This document shows positions 18,288 to 25,784 of a stretch of DNA of 32,263 bases, piece by piece. Every line of letters starts with the position of its first letter. Position 1 is the first letter of the stretch. The notes beneath the pieces were generated by a model. It made no database searches and was not told the DNA's origin. It saw nothing but the letters and a program-made list of their open reading frames with translations. Source of the DNA: Thiomicrorhabdus heinhorstiae (GTDB lineage: Bacteria; Pseudomonadota; Gammaproteobacteria; Thiomicrospirales; Thiomicrospiraceae); contig NZ_JACBGI020000028.1 in NCBI RefSeq assembly GCF_013391765.2, forward strand, positions 1 to 32,263, in the 5' to 3' direction. A program made the translations under genes and the position numbers.

Positions 18288-18815
18288 TCAGACAAACAGA
18301 CTTTGCTGCCCCGGAGTCACTGCAAAGTAACTTGCTGCTCCGGCAAAACTCAGACCGTCCATAAAGTCGCTTTCTGCAAAGCCCATCATATCGACGCTCA
18401 TCTGGCATGCCGTCATCTTCACATCAAGAGACACACAAAGATCCCGCAATTCGTCCAATGGCACCTGACCTTGCAACAGCATGTGCTTTTTAAAACCCCA
18501 GGTGGCCAGACGGGTCATTCCCGGCAACGTCCAAATCAGTTGCGGCAGGTAATTATTCAAATCAACCTGTTTGAACCACTGCGGCCCGAGCGGGCTTTTT
18601 ATGACCATTCCCGGATTAGCGAGTGGCGAAACCTTTAAATGCTCGGTCGATTTCAGGACGCACTGCAAACCATAGAAACTGAAAAACAATTCAACCTGAC
18701 GGTCCATCACCGCCGCGGTACTTGCCAAAATAAATGTCGGGTAAGCCCAATCCAAAGTGCCTTTGGTATGAATGACACTAAAGCTGTCCGGCAAAGAGTC
18801 AATATTTTCAGTCAT
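18288..18815 (-). CDS. DsrE2-like sulfur-trafficking protein
   Basis: The 175-residue protein belongs to the DsrE/DsrF-like family, DsrE2 subgroup. Hallmarks are LASTAAVMDRQVELFFSFYG near 30-49, the TACQMSVDMMGF segment with Cys137 (the family's conserved sulfur-binding Cys), and an additional Cys127. A hydrophobic stretch near 155-166 may associate with the membrane. DsrE2 proteins occur beside tusA in sulfur oxidisers and are thought to exchange sulfane sulfur with TusA. Here tusA is the next gene upstream (34 bases), with GGAAGGGG as ribosome site. No hdr, rhodanese or lip genes flank it. Its exact partner reaction is unknown. Confidence 0.85.
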   Translation of the reverse strand: MTENIDSLPDSFSVIHTKGTLDWAYPTFILASTAAVMDRQVELFFSFYGLQCVLKSTEHLKVSPLANPGMVIKSPLGPQWFKQVDLNNYLPQLIWTLPGMTRLATWGFKKHMLLQGQVPLDELRDLCVSLDVKMTACQMSVDMMGFAESDFMDGLSFAGAASYFAVTPGQQSLFV

Positions 18816-18849
18816 TACTTATCCCCTTCCGTTCATTCTCGACGCTCTG

Positions 18850-19071
18850 TCAATCTTGACGCCATATTTTAAAACGCAGCTCATCATTATCGGCCAGCAG
18901 CTCACAGCCGAGTGACTGTTGCCTGCAAAACGCCGGCACATCCTTCAAACCGCCTCGATCTGACAAAACCAACGTCACAACCAGATCTTTTTCGGGATTT
19001 TCCGCCAAGAACTTTTTTAATTTGATAATCGGCATCGGGCAACTCAAGCCGCTAACGTCCAATTCCATCAT
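18850..19071 (-). CDS. tusA: Sulfur carrier protein TusA
   Basis: TusA carries persulfide sulfur from cysteine desulfurases or rhodaneses to acceptors; in sulfur oxidisers it feeds cytoplasmic sulfur oxidation. The SirA-like fold is recognisable with the LSCPMPIIKLKK motif, whose Cys is the sulfur carrier. I start at the ATG at 19071 (73 residues), which has AAGGAA at good distance; the open frame extends two more codons to a TTG at 19077, and an ATG at 19068 is also possible. It lacks the usual longer C-terminus only slightly. Cotranscribed with the DsrE2-like gene; divergent from bepA. Confidence 0.88.
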   Translation of the reverse strand: MMELDVSGLSCPMPIIKLKKFLAENPEKDLVVTLVLSDRGGLKDVPAFCRQQSLGCELLADNDELRFKIWRQD

Positions 19072-19131
19072 CTGCAAATTCCTTCAGACTTTCGTCATAA
19101 CACTCGATATATTGTACCTGCGTAAGCGCGC

Positions 19132-19137
19132 TATAAT
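19132..19137 (+). promoter_or_regulatory. Possible -10 box of bepA
   Basis: TATAAT lies in the 192-base gap between tusA and bepA. The nearest TTGTAC (19112-19117) is only 14 bases away, so the -35 is not convincing. If used, it gives a leader of about 120 bases containing small hairpins and the direct repeat at 19168-19206. Confidence 0.3.
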
Positions 19138-19167
19138 AATTCATCGCAATTCGGAACGGCGAATCGT

Positions 19168-19206
19168 TAAGCTAAGATACCTGACCCGGTTTCAGATAAG
19201 CTAAGA
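19168..19206 (+). repeat. 10-base direct repeat upstream of bepA
   Basis: TAAGCTAAGA occurs at 19168-19177 and again at 19197-19206, 29 bases apart, 58 bases before the bepA start. It could be a paired regulator site. I do not recognise the motif. Confidence 0.4.
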
Positions 19207-19263
19207 AGACAACTCCGCAATCCGGAGCAGGACATTAAACCATAAACCTTTAAAGTAAATTAC

Positions 19264-20757
19264 ATGCCTTTTCGTCAAAGCGTAAAACACTTTCTAATGC
19301 ATTTGAGCTGGATTTTTATTCTGCCGTCCTCTGGCGCCTACGCCTATCAGACCCAGCTCCCCGATCTAGGCTCGCCTGACCTTATCGAATACGACACCCA
19401 AACGGAACAGCGGCTTGGAAGAGCGTTCAGCGTTGCCCTGCATACCGAATTCGACCTGAACTATGACCCGGAAATTCTCAATTATATTCGCCGGATCGGA
19501 GAAAGAGTCATTACCCAGACCGGCGACAACCGGGCTTTTTCTTTCTATGTTATTAATAATCCGTCGATTAACGCTTTTGCCGGCCCGGATGGTGTCATCG
19601 GCATCCACACCGGCCTGATTGAAGCTGTGCGCAGCGAAGACGAACTGGCATCGGTCATCGCACACGAAGTCGCACACATTACCCAGCGCCACCTCTCCCG
19701 ACAATATGAATATCAGGAGTCCGAAGGCAGCATCGCCAGTATCGCGTCAATCATTGCCGCTATCCTGGTCGGAACTCAAGACCCGAATGCCGGGATGGCG
19801 ATTTTAATGGGCGGACAAGGCTACGTGACCCAAAAACAGCTCAGCAATTCCCGCCAACATGAAGCGGAAGCCGACTTTACCGGTATTAAGTTCCTCTATA
19901 AGGCTGGTTATAACCCCAAAGCCATGGCACGCTTTTTCGGACGACTGTCCAGACAATCAATGAGTAACTCCGGCCAGATTCCGGAAATTCTGAGAACCCA
20001 CCCGGTAACCGAAAACAGACTGGCCGCAGCCGAAGACCGTGCGCAAACCATGCCTCCCTTCAAACCGCGAGAAGATAACGGGGATCTACGTCTGATACAG
20101 CTCCGCCTGCAATCCCGACAAAAGCAGGAGCTCGGAAAACTATTTAACGAAATTCCACTTAATGATGATCAACGCTGCTATCAGCTTAACGATCTGGATT
20201 CCAATCCCGCCGATAAAAATATCACCAAAAAATTAAAAAACCTTCAGTGTCTGGTAAAACTGGCCAAATCCGAGAGCAAACAACCGCTTTACACCGATCT
20301 GCTCCTAGAAAAACTCACCGGCATTATAAATAACAGTGGCCTGCCGAAAAAAGACCGAACCGACTGGGTTTCGCAAACAAAAGAGATCGCAAACTTTGCA
20401 CAGATACTTTATCCGCAACGTCAAGACATCAGTATTCGTTATGCCGAGTTTCTGGAAGCGATCGGTGACAGCAAGCAAGCCAAAAGCCTGCTATTGCAAC
20501 ACAGCTCAGACCACTATAATTTCCTAATCAATCAAAAACTGGCCGAAATCGCCAATCAAAATAAAGATTGGGGTTATGCATATTTCTATCAGGCACAGGC
20601 TCAATACAATATCGGCAACATCAAATATACCGCCCACCTGCTCAAGCAAGCCAAAGAAAAGAACAAAAACGCGAATAACGATCTAACCGCCGAAATTACA
20701 CTGTTTGAAAATCAAAACCGTAACCAATTGAATTCGGTGGAGAAAACAGAAGAGTAG
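19264..20757 (+). CDS. bepA: Periplasmic M48 metalloprotease/chaperone BepA-like with TPR tail
   Basis: BepA-type proteins help LptD assembly and degrade misfolded outer-membrane proteins. The 497 residues start with a signal peptide (hydrophobic core about 10-20, cleavage near Ala26). The M48 domain carries the zinc motif HEVAH at 134-138 and downstream HEAEADF (199-205) with the third ligand. From about 290 on, helical TPR-like repeats follow (AEFLEAIGDSKQAKSLL, YFYQAQAQYNIGN). Length and layout match BepA (487 in E. coli). It is transcribed towards sox but separated by 185 bases. Confidence 0.92.
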   Translation: MPFRQSVKHFLMHLSWIFILPSSGAYAYQTQLPDLGSPDLIEYDTQTEQRLGRAFSVALHTEFDLNYDPEILNYIRRIGERVITQTGDNRAFSFYVINNPSINAFAGPDGVIGIHTGLIEAVRSEDELASVIAHEVAHITQRHLSRQYEYQESEGSIASIASIIAAILVGTQDPNAGMAILMGGQGYVTQKQLSNSRQHEAEADFTGIKFLYKAGYNPKAMARFFGRLSRQSMSNSGQIPEILRTHPVTENRLAAAEDRAQTMPPFKPREDNGDLRLIQLRLQSRQKQELGKLFNEIPLNDDQRCYQLNDLDSNPADKNITKKLKNLQCLVKLAKSESKQPLYTDLLLEKLTGIINNSGLPKKDRTDWVSQTKEIANFAQILYPQRQDISIRYAEFLEAIGDSKQAKSLLLQHSSDHYNFLINQKLAEIANQNKDWGYAYFYQAQAQYNIGNIKYTAHLLKQAKEKNKNANNDLTAEITLFENQNRNQLNSVEKTEE

Positions 20758-20818
20758 TCACTACCCCATAAAAAATTATTTACGATTAATTAAATAAAAC
20801 TATTGAAATACATAAGTA

Positions 20819-20881
20819 AAACGCTTGCGTTTAAGTTTCAACTGAGTAAGCTTACATCTCTAAGAACAACTCGACTTGTTC
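20819..20881 (+). promoter_or_regulatory. Three palindromes upstream of soxX (candidate sox operator region)
   Basis: Three near-perfect dyads are spaced at 25 and 22 bases centre to centre: AAACGC-TT-GCGTTT (20819-20832), GTAAGCTTAC (20846-20855) and GAACAAcTCGAcTTGTTC (20864-20881). A further small hairpin CCCAA-CATTA-TTGGG (20895-20909) lies in the leader. The three have different sequences, so more than one regulator may bind. I cannot place a convincing sigma-70 promoter in the region. Confidence 0.45.
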
Positions 20882-20928
20882 CAGAATATAAAAACCCAAC
20901 ATTATTGGGGACGTCGAAAGACATCTTT

Positions 20929-20937
20929 GGAGGAGAA
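20929..20937 (+). promoter_or_regulatory. Strong ribosome binding site of soxX
   Basis: GGAGGAGAA lies 5-13 bases before the ATG at 20943 and fixes that start codon. It is close to the ideal anti-16S complement, matching the high expression expected for sox. Confidence 0.85.
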
Positions 20938-20942
20938 GAATA

Positions 20943-21317
20943 ATGAATTCAACCATGAAGCAACTGTTGACTGCTCTGGCAATCTCATCTGCGGTAATTG
21001 CAAGCCCAGCTTCCGTTCAAGCGGCAGACAAAGGCGCAACAGCGATCGAACAAGGAAAGAAGTTAGCATTTAGCCGTTCACAGGGTAACTGCCTTGCTTG
21101 CCATATGGTCGCCGACGGCGCCATGCCTGGTAATATCGGACCTGCCTTGATCGCTATGAAATTGCGTTACCCAGACAAACAGAAGCTTTACAACAAAGTT
21201 TGGGGTACTCCAGATACTCAAAACGTACCAAACAGTATGATGCCTCCATTTGGACAAAACGGCATCTTAACAGATGAAGAGATCGGCAAAATCGTCGACT
21301 ACATCTATACACTGTAA
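20943..21317 (+). CDS. soxX: Thiosulfate-oxidation cytochrome c SoxX
   Basis: SoxX is the c-type cytochrome partner of SoxA. SoxXA oxidatively couples thiosulfate to SoxY in the periplasm. The 124 residues begin with a Sec signal peptide ending near VQA (27). The heme site CLACH is at 50-54. The distal ligand is probably one of the two Met at 99-100 (NSMMPPFGQNG). The C-terminus LTDEEIGKIVDYIYTL is typical. It is the first gene of soxXYZA and is followed by soxY after 38 bases. Confidence 0.96.
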   Translation: MNSTMKQLLTALAISSAVIASPASVQAADKGATAIEQGKKLAFSRSQGNCLACHMVADGAMPGNIGPALIAMKLRYPDKQKLYNKVWGTPDTQNVPNSMMPPFGQNGILTDEEIGKIVDYIYTL

Positions 21318-21355
21318 TTTTTTAATATAAACCTTAACCGGGAGTTTAAAACCTT

Positions 21356-21823
21356 ATGAAACGTAGATCTTTCCTTAAAGGTACTCTAGCAACTGGCGCG
21401 GCAGCTGTTGCCGTTAACGCTGGTCTTTTAACGCCTAGCACTGTTTTGGCCGACTGGAACAAAAAAGCGTTCGATGCAAAAACTACTGACGACGCTCTTT
21501 CTAGTGTTTATGGTTCTTCTGCAGCTTCTGCTTCAGGCGATGTCAAGCTTAAAGCTCCAGCGATCGCTGAAAACGGTGCGGTAACTCCGATCACTGTTGA
21601 TGCTACTGGTATCTCAGGTGTTGAATCTATCGCTATCCTAGCAAGCAAAAACCCAATGCCACTAGTATGTGAGTACACTTTCGGTGCAGGTGCATTAGGT
21701 TATGTTTCAACTCGTATCAAAATGGGTCAAACCATGAATGTTATCGCAGTTGTTAAAGCGGGTGGTAAACTTCTTAAAGCTGAACAAGAAGTTAAAGTAA
21801 CCATCGGTGGATGTGGCGGTTAA
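21356..21823 (+). CDS. soxY: Thiosulfate-oxidation carrier protein SoxY
   Basis: SoxY carries the covalently bound sulfur intermediates. The 155 residues start with a twin-arginine signal (RRSFLK at 3-8, cleavage near VLA 32) and end in the carrier motif GGCGG with Cys153, so the swinging arm is intact. An additional Cys105 lies in NPMPLVCEYTF; SoxY often has no other Cys, so this is worth noting. Leucine is encoded by CTA, CTT, TTA or TTG but never CTG, unlike nearby genes, which suggests expression-driven codon choice. Confidence 0.97.
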   Translation: MKRRSFLKGTLATGAAAVAVNAGLLTPSTVLADWNKKAFDAKTTDDALSSVYGSSAASASGDVKLKAPAIAENGAVTPITVDATGISGVESIAILASKNPMPLVCEYTFGAGALGYVSTRIKMGQTMNVIAVVKAGGKLLKAEQEVKVTIGGCGG

Positions 21824-21882
21824 TCCCCCACTAAACAAACTTGTTTTAATAACGATTTAAGAATTCTATAAAGGATAATATC

Positions 21883-22194
21883 ATGGCTATCAATATTCGT
21901 ATGCGTGGAAAATCTAAAGGTGGCGTAGCTGAAATCAAGGCTCTAATCAAGCACCCTATGGAGTCTGGCGCTCGCATGAACAAAAAAACTGGTAAACCAT
22001 ATCCAGCTAAGTACATCGACATGGTTGAAGTTTCTGTAAACGGTACTAAAGCGGTTGACGCTCAATGGTCTGGTGCTGTTTCTGCAAACCCATACATGGC
22101 TGTTCAAGTTAAAGCCAACGCTGGTGACGAAGTAACTATCTCTTTGAAAGACAACACTGGCGAAACTGGTACTGAAGCTCTAACACTTAAATAA
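21883..22194 (+). CDS. soxZ: Thiosulfate-oxidation carrier subunit SoxZ
   Basis: SoxZ forms the SoxYZ heterodimer and has no own signal peptide; it is exported with SoxY by the Tat system. The 103 residues show the family start (INIRMRGKSKGGVAEIKALIKHPMESG) and an immunoglobulin-like beta fold. AAAGGA precedes the ATG. As in soxY, no CTG leucine codons occur. It is followed by an intercistronic hairpin before soxA. Confidence 0.97.
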   Translation: MAINIRMRGKSKGGVAEIKALIKHPMESGARMNKKTGKPYPAKYIDMVEVSVNGTKAVDAQWSGAVSANPYMAVQVKANAGDEVTISLKDNTGETGTEALTLK

Positions 22195-22209
22195 GAGTTT
22201 AAAGTATCC

Positions 22210-22235
22210 GACAACCGTTCTCTTGAGCGGTTGTC
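22210..22235 (+). promoter_or_regulatory. Intercistronic stem-loop between soxZ and soxA
   Basis: GACAACCG (22210-22217) pairs perfectly with CGGTTGTC (22228-22235). The inner CTC-tt-GAG can extend the stem, leaving a very small loop. No U tract follows, so it is more likely an RNA-processing or 3'-protecting structure than a terminator. It would allow soxXYZ mRNA to outlast soxA mRNA. Confidence 0.6.
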
Positions 22236-22297
22236 ACACCCCTAAATATAAAAATAATTAGAAATAAATATTCAGAGCTCTCTGACGGAGGATTGGG

Positions 22298-23128
22298 ATG
22301 AAAAAGACACTACTTGTCGCCCTAAGTTTAGGAGTTTCAGTTGCTGCCACCTCAACAATGGCATCATCTGTTGATCCAGAAAAAGATCGCCAAGAGGCGG
22401 TTAAATTTTTTGAAGCAAAAACACCGAATGTACCTATTGCAGACTACATCAACGGTGCCTACATCTACGATGCAGACAAAATGGCTCAATGGGAAGCCGC
22501 AGAAGAATTCCCTCCATATTTAGACGCGGTTGATGCCGGTGAAGCTTTGTGGAATCAAGATAAGGCAGTTTATGAAAAATGCTTTGGTTCTGATACTACA
22601 AACATCCGTCAGCATTATCCGTACTTTGACGAAAAGACCCAACAAGTTGTTACACTTGAATGGGCAATCAATATTTGTCGTGAAAACGCTGGTTTGAAAC
22701 CTTTCAAATATAAGAAAGGCGATATCGCTAACTTAAGCGGTTACCTTGCTTACCAAGCCCGCGGCGAAAAAATCGACGTTAAAATCGACAGCGAAGGTGC
22801 TAAGGCAGCATACAACAAAGGTCGTGAGTTCTTCTTGGAACCACGTGGACAATTAAACCTTTCTTGTGCGAAATGCCATACTTACAACGCTGGACGTAAA
22901 GCACGTTCTAACATCTTGTCTCCGCACGTTGGACAAACCACTCACTTCCCGGTATTCCGTGCAAAATGGCAAGAACTTGGAACACTACACCGCCGTTACG
23001 GAGGCTGTCAGCAGAACATGCGTGCTAAACCGTACGCTGCTCAGAGTGAAACCTACCGTAACCTAGAATTCTTCGAAGCCTATATGTCAAACGGCTTGGA
23101 GATCAACGGTCCAGGTTACCGCGAGTAA
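22298..23128 (+). CDS. soxA: Thiosulfate-oxidation cytochrome c SoxA (monoheme type)
   Basis: SoxA is the catalytic subunit of SoxXA. The 276 residues have a Sec signal peptide (cleavage near MAS 23), one heme site CAKCH at 190-194, and the active-site Cys237 in RYGGCQQNM, the cysteine that ligates heme and carries persulfide. The first-domain heme site of diheme SoxA is not present. Instead Cys95 (EKCFGS) and Cys127 (INICREN) remain, fitting the disulfide seen in monoheme SoxA proteins. A GGAGG site precedes the ATG. It ends the operon before a strong terminator. Confidence 0.96.
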   Translation: MKKTLLVALSLGVSVAATSTMASSVDPEKDRQEAVKFFEAKTPNVPIADYINGAYIYDADKMAQWEAAEEFPPYLDAVDAGEALWNQDKAVYEKCFGSDTTNIRQHYPYFDEKTQQVVTLEWAINICRENAGLKPFKYKKGDIANLSGYLAYQARGEKIDVKIDSEGAKAAYNKGREFFLEPRGQLNLSCAKCHTYNAGRKARSNILSPHVGQTTHFPVFRAKWQELGTLHRRYGGCQQNMRAKPYAAQSETYRNLEFFEAYMSNGLEINGPGYRE

Positions 23129-23148
23129 TCGTCATCTCTGACATAAAG

Positions 23149-23172
23149 AACCCGGCATCAGCCGGGTTTTTT
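23149..23172 (+). terminator. Intrinsic terminator of soxXYZA
   Basis: AACCCGGC (23149-23156) pairs with GCCGGGTT (23161-23168) around ATCA, followed by a T run to 23172. It lies 20 bases after the soxA stop. Confidence 0.92.
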
Positions 23173-23361
23173 ATTTTCCGGATTCCAACTGTAACTGACG
23201 ATCTAATAAACATCTTCTCAGAATAAGCAGAACAACCCTCTATTCCATTAAAATGCCGATTCAAGGAAAGAGTTGAACGCTTTCTGAAGTCATAACCCCA
23301 GGCTGATTTTAAACGCCCTGACACCTCAAAAATCGAAGCCCCATCCCCTCTCTTCTTTCAA

Positions 23362-23391
23362 AAATAAAAAAACCGGCATAAGAGCCGGTTT
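23362..23391 (-). terminator. Intrinsic terminator of ilvD-terB unit
   Basis: On the minus strand AACCGGC pairs with GCCGGTT (23390-23384 with 23377-23371), loop TCTTAT, followed by a T-rich tract TTTTTATTTT. It lies 28 bases beyond the stop of the TerB-like gene. Between it and the sox terminator (about 23173-23361) I see no gene. Confidence 0.85.
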
Positions 23392-23418
23392 TTAATTTTA
23401 TTCAGGAAGTTAAATCAC

Positions 23419-23817
23419 TTAACCTTCAAGCATCTGCTCACCTTCATAAACCCAGTCGAAGCCCTGACGCACCCATGCTTCGATTCTCATCAGCAGGTCG
23501 GTATTGTTCAAGCCCATTTTCTGAGCAAGCAAGAAGATCTTATCCTGCTCTTCTTCACCAAAGTGACCGTCCTTGTAGGAGATCTTAATCAGTTCCTGCA
23601 AAGTGATCACTCGGGCTTTTTTACTGTCCAACTTGGCCAAGGCGGCACTGATATTAATATCGCTCTTATCCAAATCGTATTCAATGCCGTAAGCGGTACT
23701 GAAATCTTTTAAATACTGAATCTCTTCATCAGACACGTCATTGTCGGCCGCCGCCAAATTGGCGGCCAGGTCGAACACCACTTGACGCTGCTCCTGGGTT
23801 AACTGATCTGCAAACAT
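23419..23817 (-). CDS. TerB-like (tellurite-resistance family) protein
   Basis: The 132-residue acidic, all-helical protein resembles the TerB/TerB-C family: a repeat of acidic helices with LAAADNDVSDEEIQYLKDF near the start and ISYKDGHFGEEEQDKIFLLAQKMGL later, both EF-hand-like acidic metal-binding stretches. It has no signal peptide. It lies 11 bases downstream of ilvD, with AGGAAGAG as ribosome site, and is very likely cotranscribed. No other ter gene is in the window, so a tellurite role is not implied; the actual function is unknown. Confidence 0.75.
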   Translation of the reverse strand: MFADQLTQEQRQVVFDLAANLAAADNDVSDEEIQYLKDFSTAYGIEYDLDKSDINISAALAKLDSKKARVITLQELIKISYKDGHFGEEEQDKIFLLAQKMGLNNTDLLMRIEAWVRQGFDWVYEGEQMLEG

Positions 23818-23828
23818 TCCATCTCTTC

Positions 23829-25685
23829 CTATCTGTGTTCAATTTGGTCAACATTACGCACGGCACCGAAAGCCGCACTGGTCGTCATCGCTGCATAGGC
23901 TCGAAGTGCCGCACTCACTTTTCGGGCGCGAGGCTTAACCGGTTTCCAGGCATCTTTGCCTTTTGCGACCATCGCTTGACGACGTTCCGCCAATTGCTCG
24001 TCGCTCAACTGTACATTAATAGTACGGTTTGGGATATCAATTTCAACCATATCGCCATCTTCTACCAAACCGATGTTACCGCCTTCGGCCGCTTCGGGAG
24101 AAGCATGACCGATCGACAATCCAGAGGTTCCTCCGGAGAAGCGTCCGTCCGTCAACAAGGCGCACGCTTTCCCCAGACCTTTTGATTTCAAATAACTGGT
24201 CGGATATAGCATCTCCTGCATGCCAGGACCACCTTTCGGGCCCTCGTAGCGGATAATGACGACTTCACCCGGATTCACTTCATCACCCAAAACACCGGCA
24301 ACCGCGGCATCCTGGCTCTCGTAAATACGCGCCGGACCGCTGAATTTGAAGATTGATTCATCCACACCTGCGGTTTTAACAATACAACCATCCTGTGCGA
24401 TATTTCCGTACAGTACAGCCAACCCTCCCTCTTTGGTATAGGCGTGTTCAATATCTCTGACGCAACCTTTGGCTGGATCGGCATCGACCGTTTTCCAACG
24501 TTTGCTCTGACTGAAAGCTTCAGTGGTTCTCACGTTACCCGGCGCCGCTCTGAAGAAAGTATGCACCGCTTCATCTTCGGTACGTCGGATATCCCACAGC
24601 TCCAATGCGGCGCCCATAGACGATGCGTGCACAGTGGAAACATCACGATTGATCAAGCCGCCGCGATCCAGCTCTCCGAGGATACGCATGATCCCGCCTG
24701 CTCTGTGCACGTCTTCCATATGGTACTCTTTCGAGTTTGGCGCAACCTTGACCAAGCAAGGAACCTGACGGGAAATGCGATCCATATCCGCCATGGTGAA
24801 ATTGACTTCCGCTTCGCGGGCGATGGCCAAAAGGTGCAATACGGTATTGGTCGATCCACCCATCGCCACATCCAGCGCCATAGCGTTTTCAAAAGCTTCG
24901 TAAGTTGCAATCGAACGCGGTAGTACAGAATAGTCGTCTTGTTCATAATGCTGCTTAGCCAGTTCGACAATGCGGCGGCCGGCTTCTTCAAACAGATGCT
25001 TACGATCGGCATGCGTCGCCAGAGTCGAACCATTCCCCGGCAGAGCGATCCCCAAGGCTTCCGCCAGACAGTTCATCGAGTTGGCGGTAAACATCCCTGA
25101 GCAGGAGCCGCAGGTCGGACAGGCTGAACGCTCAACTTCTTCGACATCACTGTCACTGTTATGGCTGTCAGCAGCCATAACCATGGCGTCAACCAGGTCC
25201 AGCTTCAAACCTTCACCGCCCAGAACCGTTTTCCCCGATTCCATCGGTCCGCCGGTCACGAAAATGGTCGGAATATTCAAACGCATTGCCGCCATCATCA
25301 TCCCTGGAGTGATTTTGTCACAGTTGGAAATACAGACCAGAGCATCAGCACAGTGCGCATTCACCATATATTCGACCGAGTCGGCAATCAGATCGCGCGA
25401 AGGCAAAGAGTACAACATACCGTCGTGCCCCATCGCAATCCCGTCATCCACGGCAATGGTATTAAATTCCTTGGCGACACCACCGGCCTGTTCAATTACG
25501 CGAGCGACCAACTGCCCCATATCTTTAAGGTGGACGTGACCGGGTACAAATTGAGTAAAGGAGTTTGCGACGGCAATAATCGGTTTTCCAAAATCTTCAG
25601 TATGCATCCCCGTAGCTCGCCATAGAGCGCGGGCACCCGCCATATTACGGCCATGTGTACTGGTTTTTGAACGATATTGAGGCAT
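23829..25685 (-). CDS. ilvD: Dihydroxy-acid dehydratase
   Basis: IlvD dehydrates 2,3-dihydroxy-acids in valine and isoleucine synthesis, and its valine branch supplies the ketoacid for LeuA. The 618 residues show [38 protein letters not shown] (iron-sulfur Cys) and the C-terminal [19 protein letters not shown]. It is the typical E. coli-like length (about 616). It is divergent from argA, and terB-like follows directly. As an iron-sulfur enzyme it depends on the cluster machinery that includes IscA and GrxD. Confidence 0.97.
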   Translation of the reverse strand: MPQYRSKTSTHGRNMAGARALWRATGMHTEDFGKPIIAVANSFTQFVPGHVHLKDMGQLVARVIEQAGGVAKEFNTIAVDDGIAMGHDGMLYSLPSRDLIADSVEYMVNAHCADALVCISNCDKITPGMMMAAMRLNIPTIFVTGGPMESGKTVLGGEGLKLDLVDAMVMAADSHNSDSDVEEVERSACPTCGSCSGMFTANSMNCLAEALGIALPGNGSTLATHADRKHLFEEAGRRIVELAKQHYEQDDYSVLPRSIATYEAFENAMALDVAMGGSTNTVLHLLAIAREAEVNFTMADMDRISRQVPCLVKVAPNSKEYHMEDVHRAGGIMRILGELDRGGLINRDVSTVHASSMGAALELWDIRRTEDEAVHTFFRAAPGNVRTTEAFSQSKRWKTVDADPAKGCVRDIEHAYTKEGGLAVLYGNIAQDGCIVKTAGVDESIFKFSGPARIYESQDAAVAGVLGDEVNPGEVVIIRYEGPKGGPGMQEMLYPTSYLKSKGLGKACALLTDGRFSGGTSGLSIGHASPEAAEGGNIGLVEDGDMVEIDIPNRTINVQLSDEQLAERRQAMVAKGKDAWKPVKPRARKVSAALRAYAAMTTSAAFGAVRNVDQIEHR

Positions 25686-25722
25686 GAAAAACTCCTTTTA
25701 TAGCACCGAGTTCAATTCAATC

Positions 25723-25751
25723 TTAGACTTTGTTTCTTAGACTGTTATACT
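25723..25751 (+). promoter_or_regulatory. Predicted argA promoter
   Basis: TTAGAC (25723-25728) and TATACT (25746-25751) are separated by 17 bases. Transcription would begin near 25758. TCTTAGACT is repeated at 25721-25729 and 25735-25743, overlapping the -35 and spacer, which could be an operator. Confidence 0.6.
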
Positions 25752-25784
25752 TACAAAAATTAATTGCCCTATTTTCGCACATTC

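Noticed and set aside
18139-18330. 63-codon plus-strand frame between pssA and the DsrE2-like gene
   Set aside because: It overlaps the end of the DsrE2-like gene, is low in complexity and has no ribosome site.
22298-23128. Loss of the first heme site of SoxA as a sign of decay
   Set aside because: Monoheme SoxA with a disulfide in that place is a known functional type, and Cys95 and Cys127 remain.
20943-23128. sox operon broken because soxB, soxC and soxD are missing
   Set aside because: All four genes are intact and end at a terminator; scattered sox loci are known in the Thiomicrospira group.
23103-23324. 73-codon open frame on the minus strand after soxA
   Set aside because: It runs through the soxA terminator and the end of soxA, has no ribosome site and no recognisable family.
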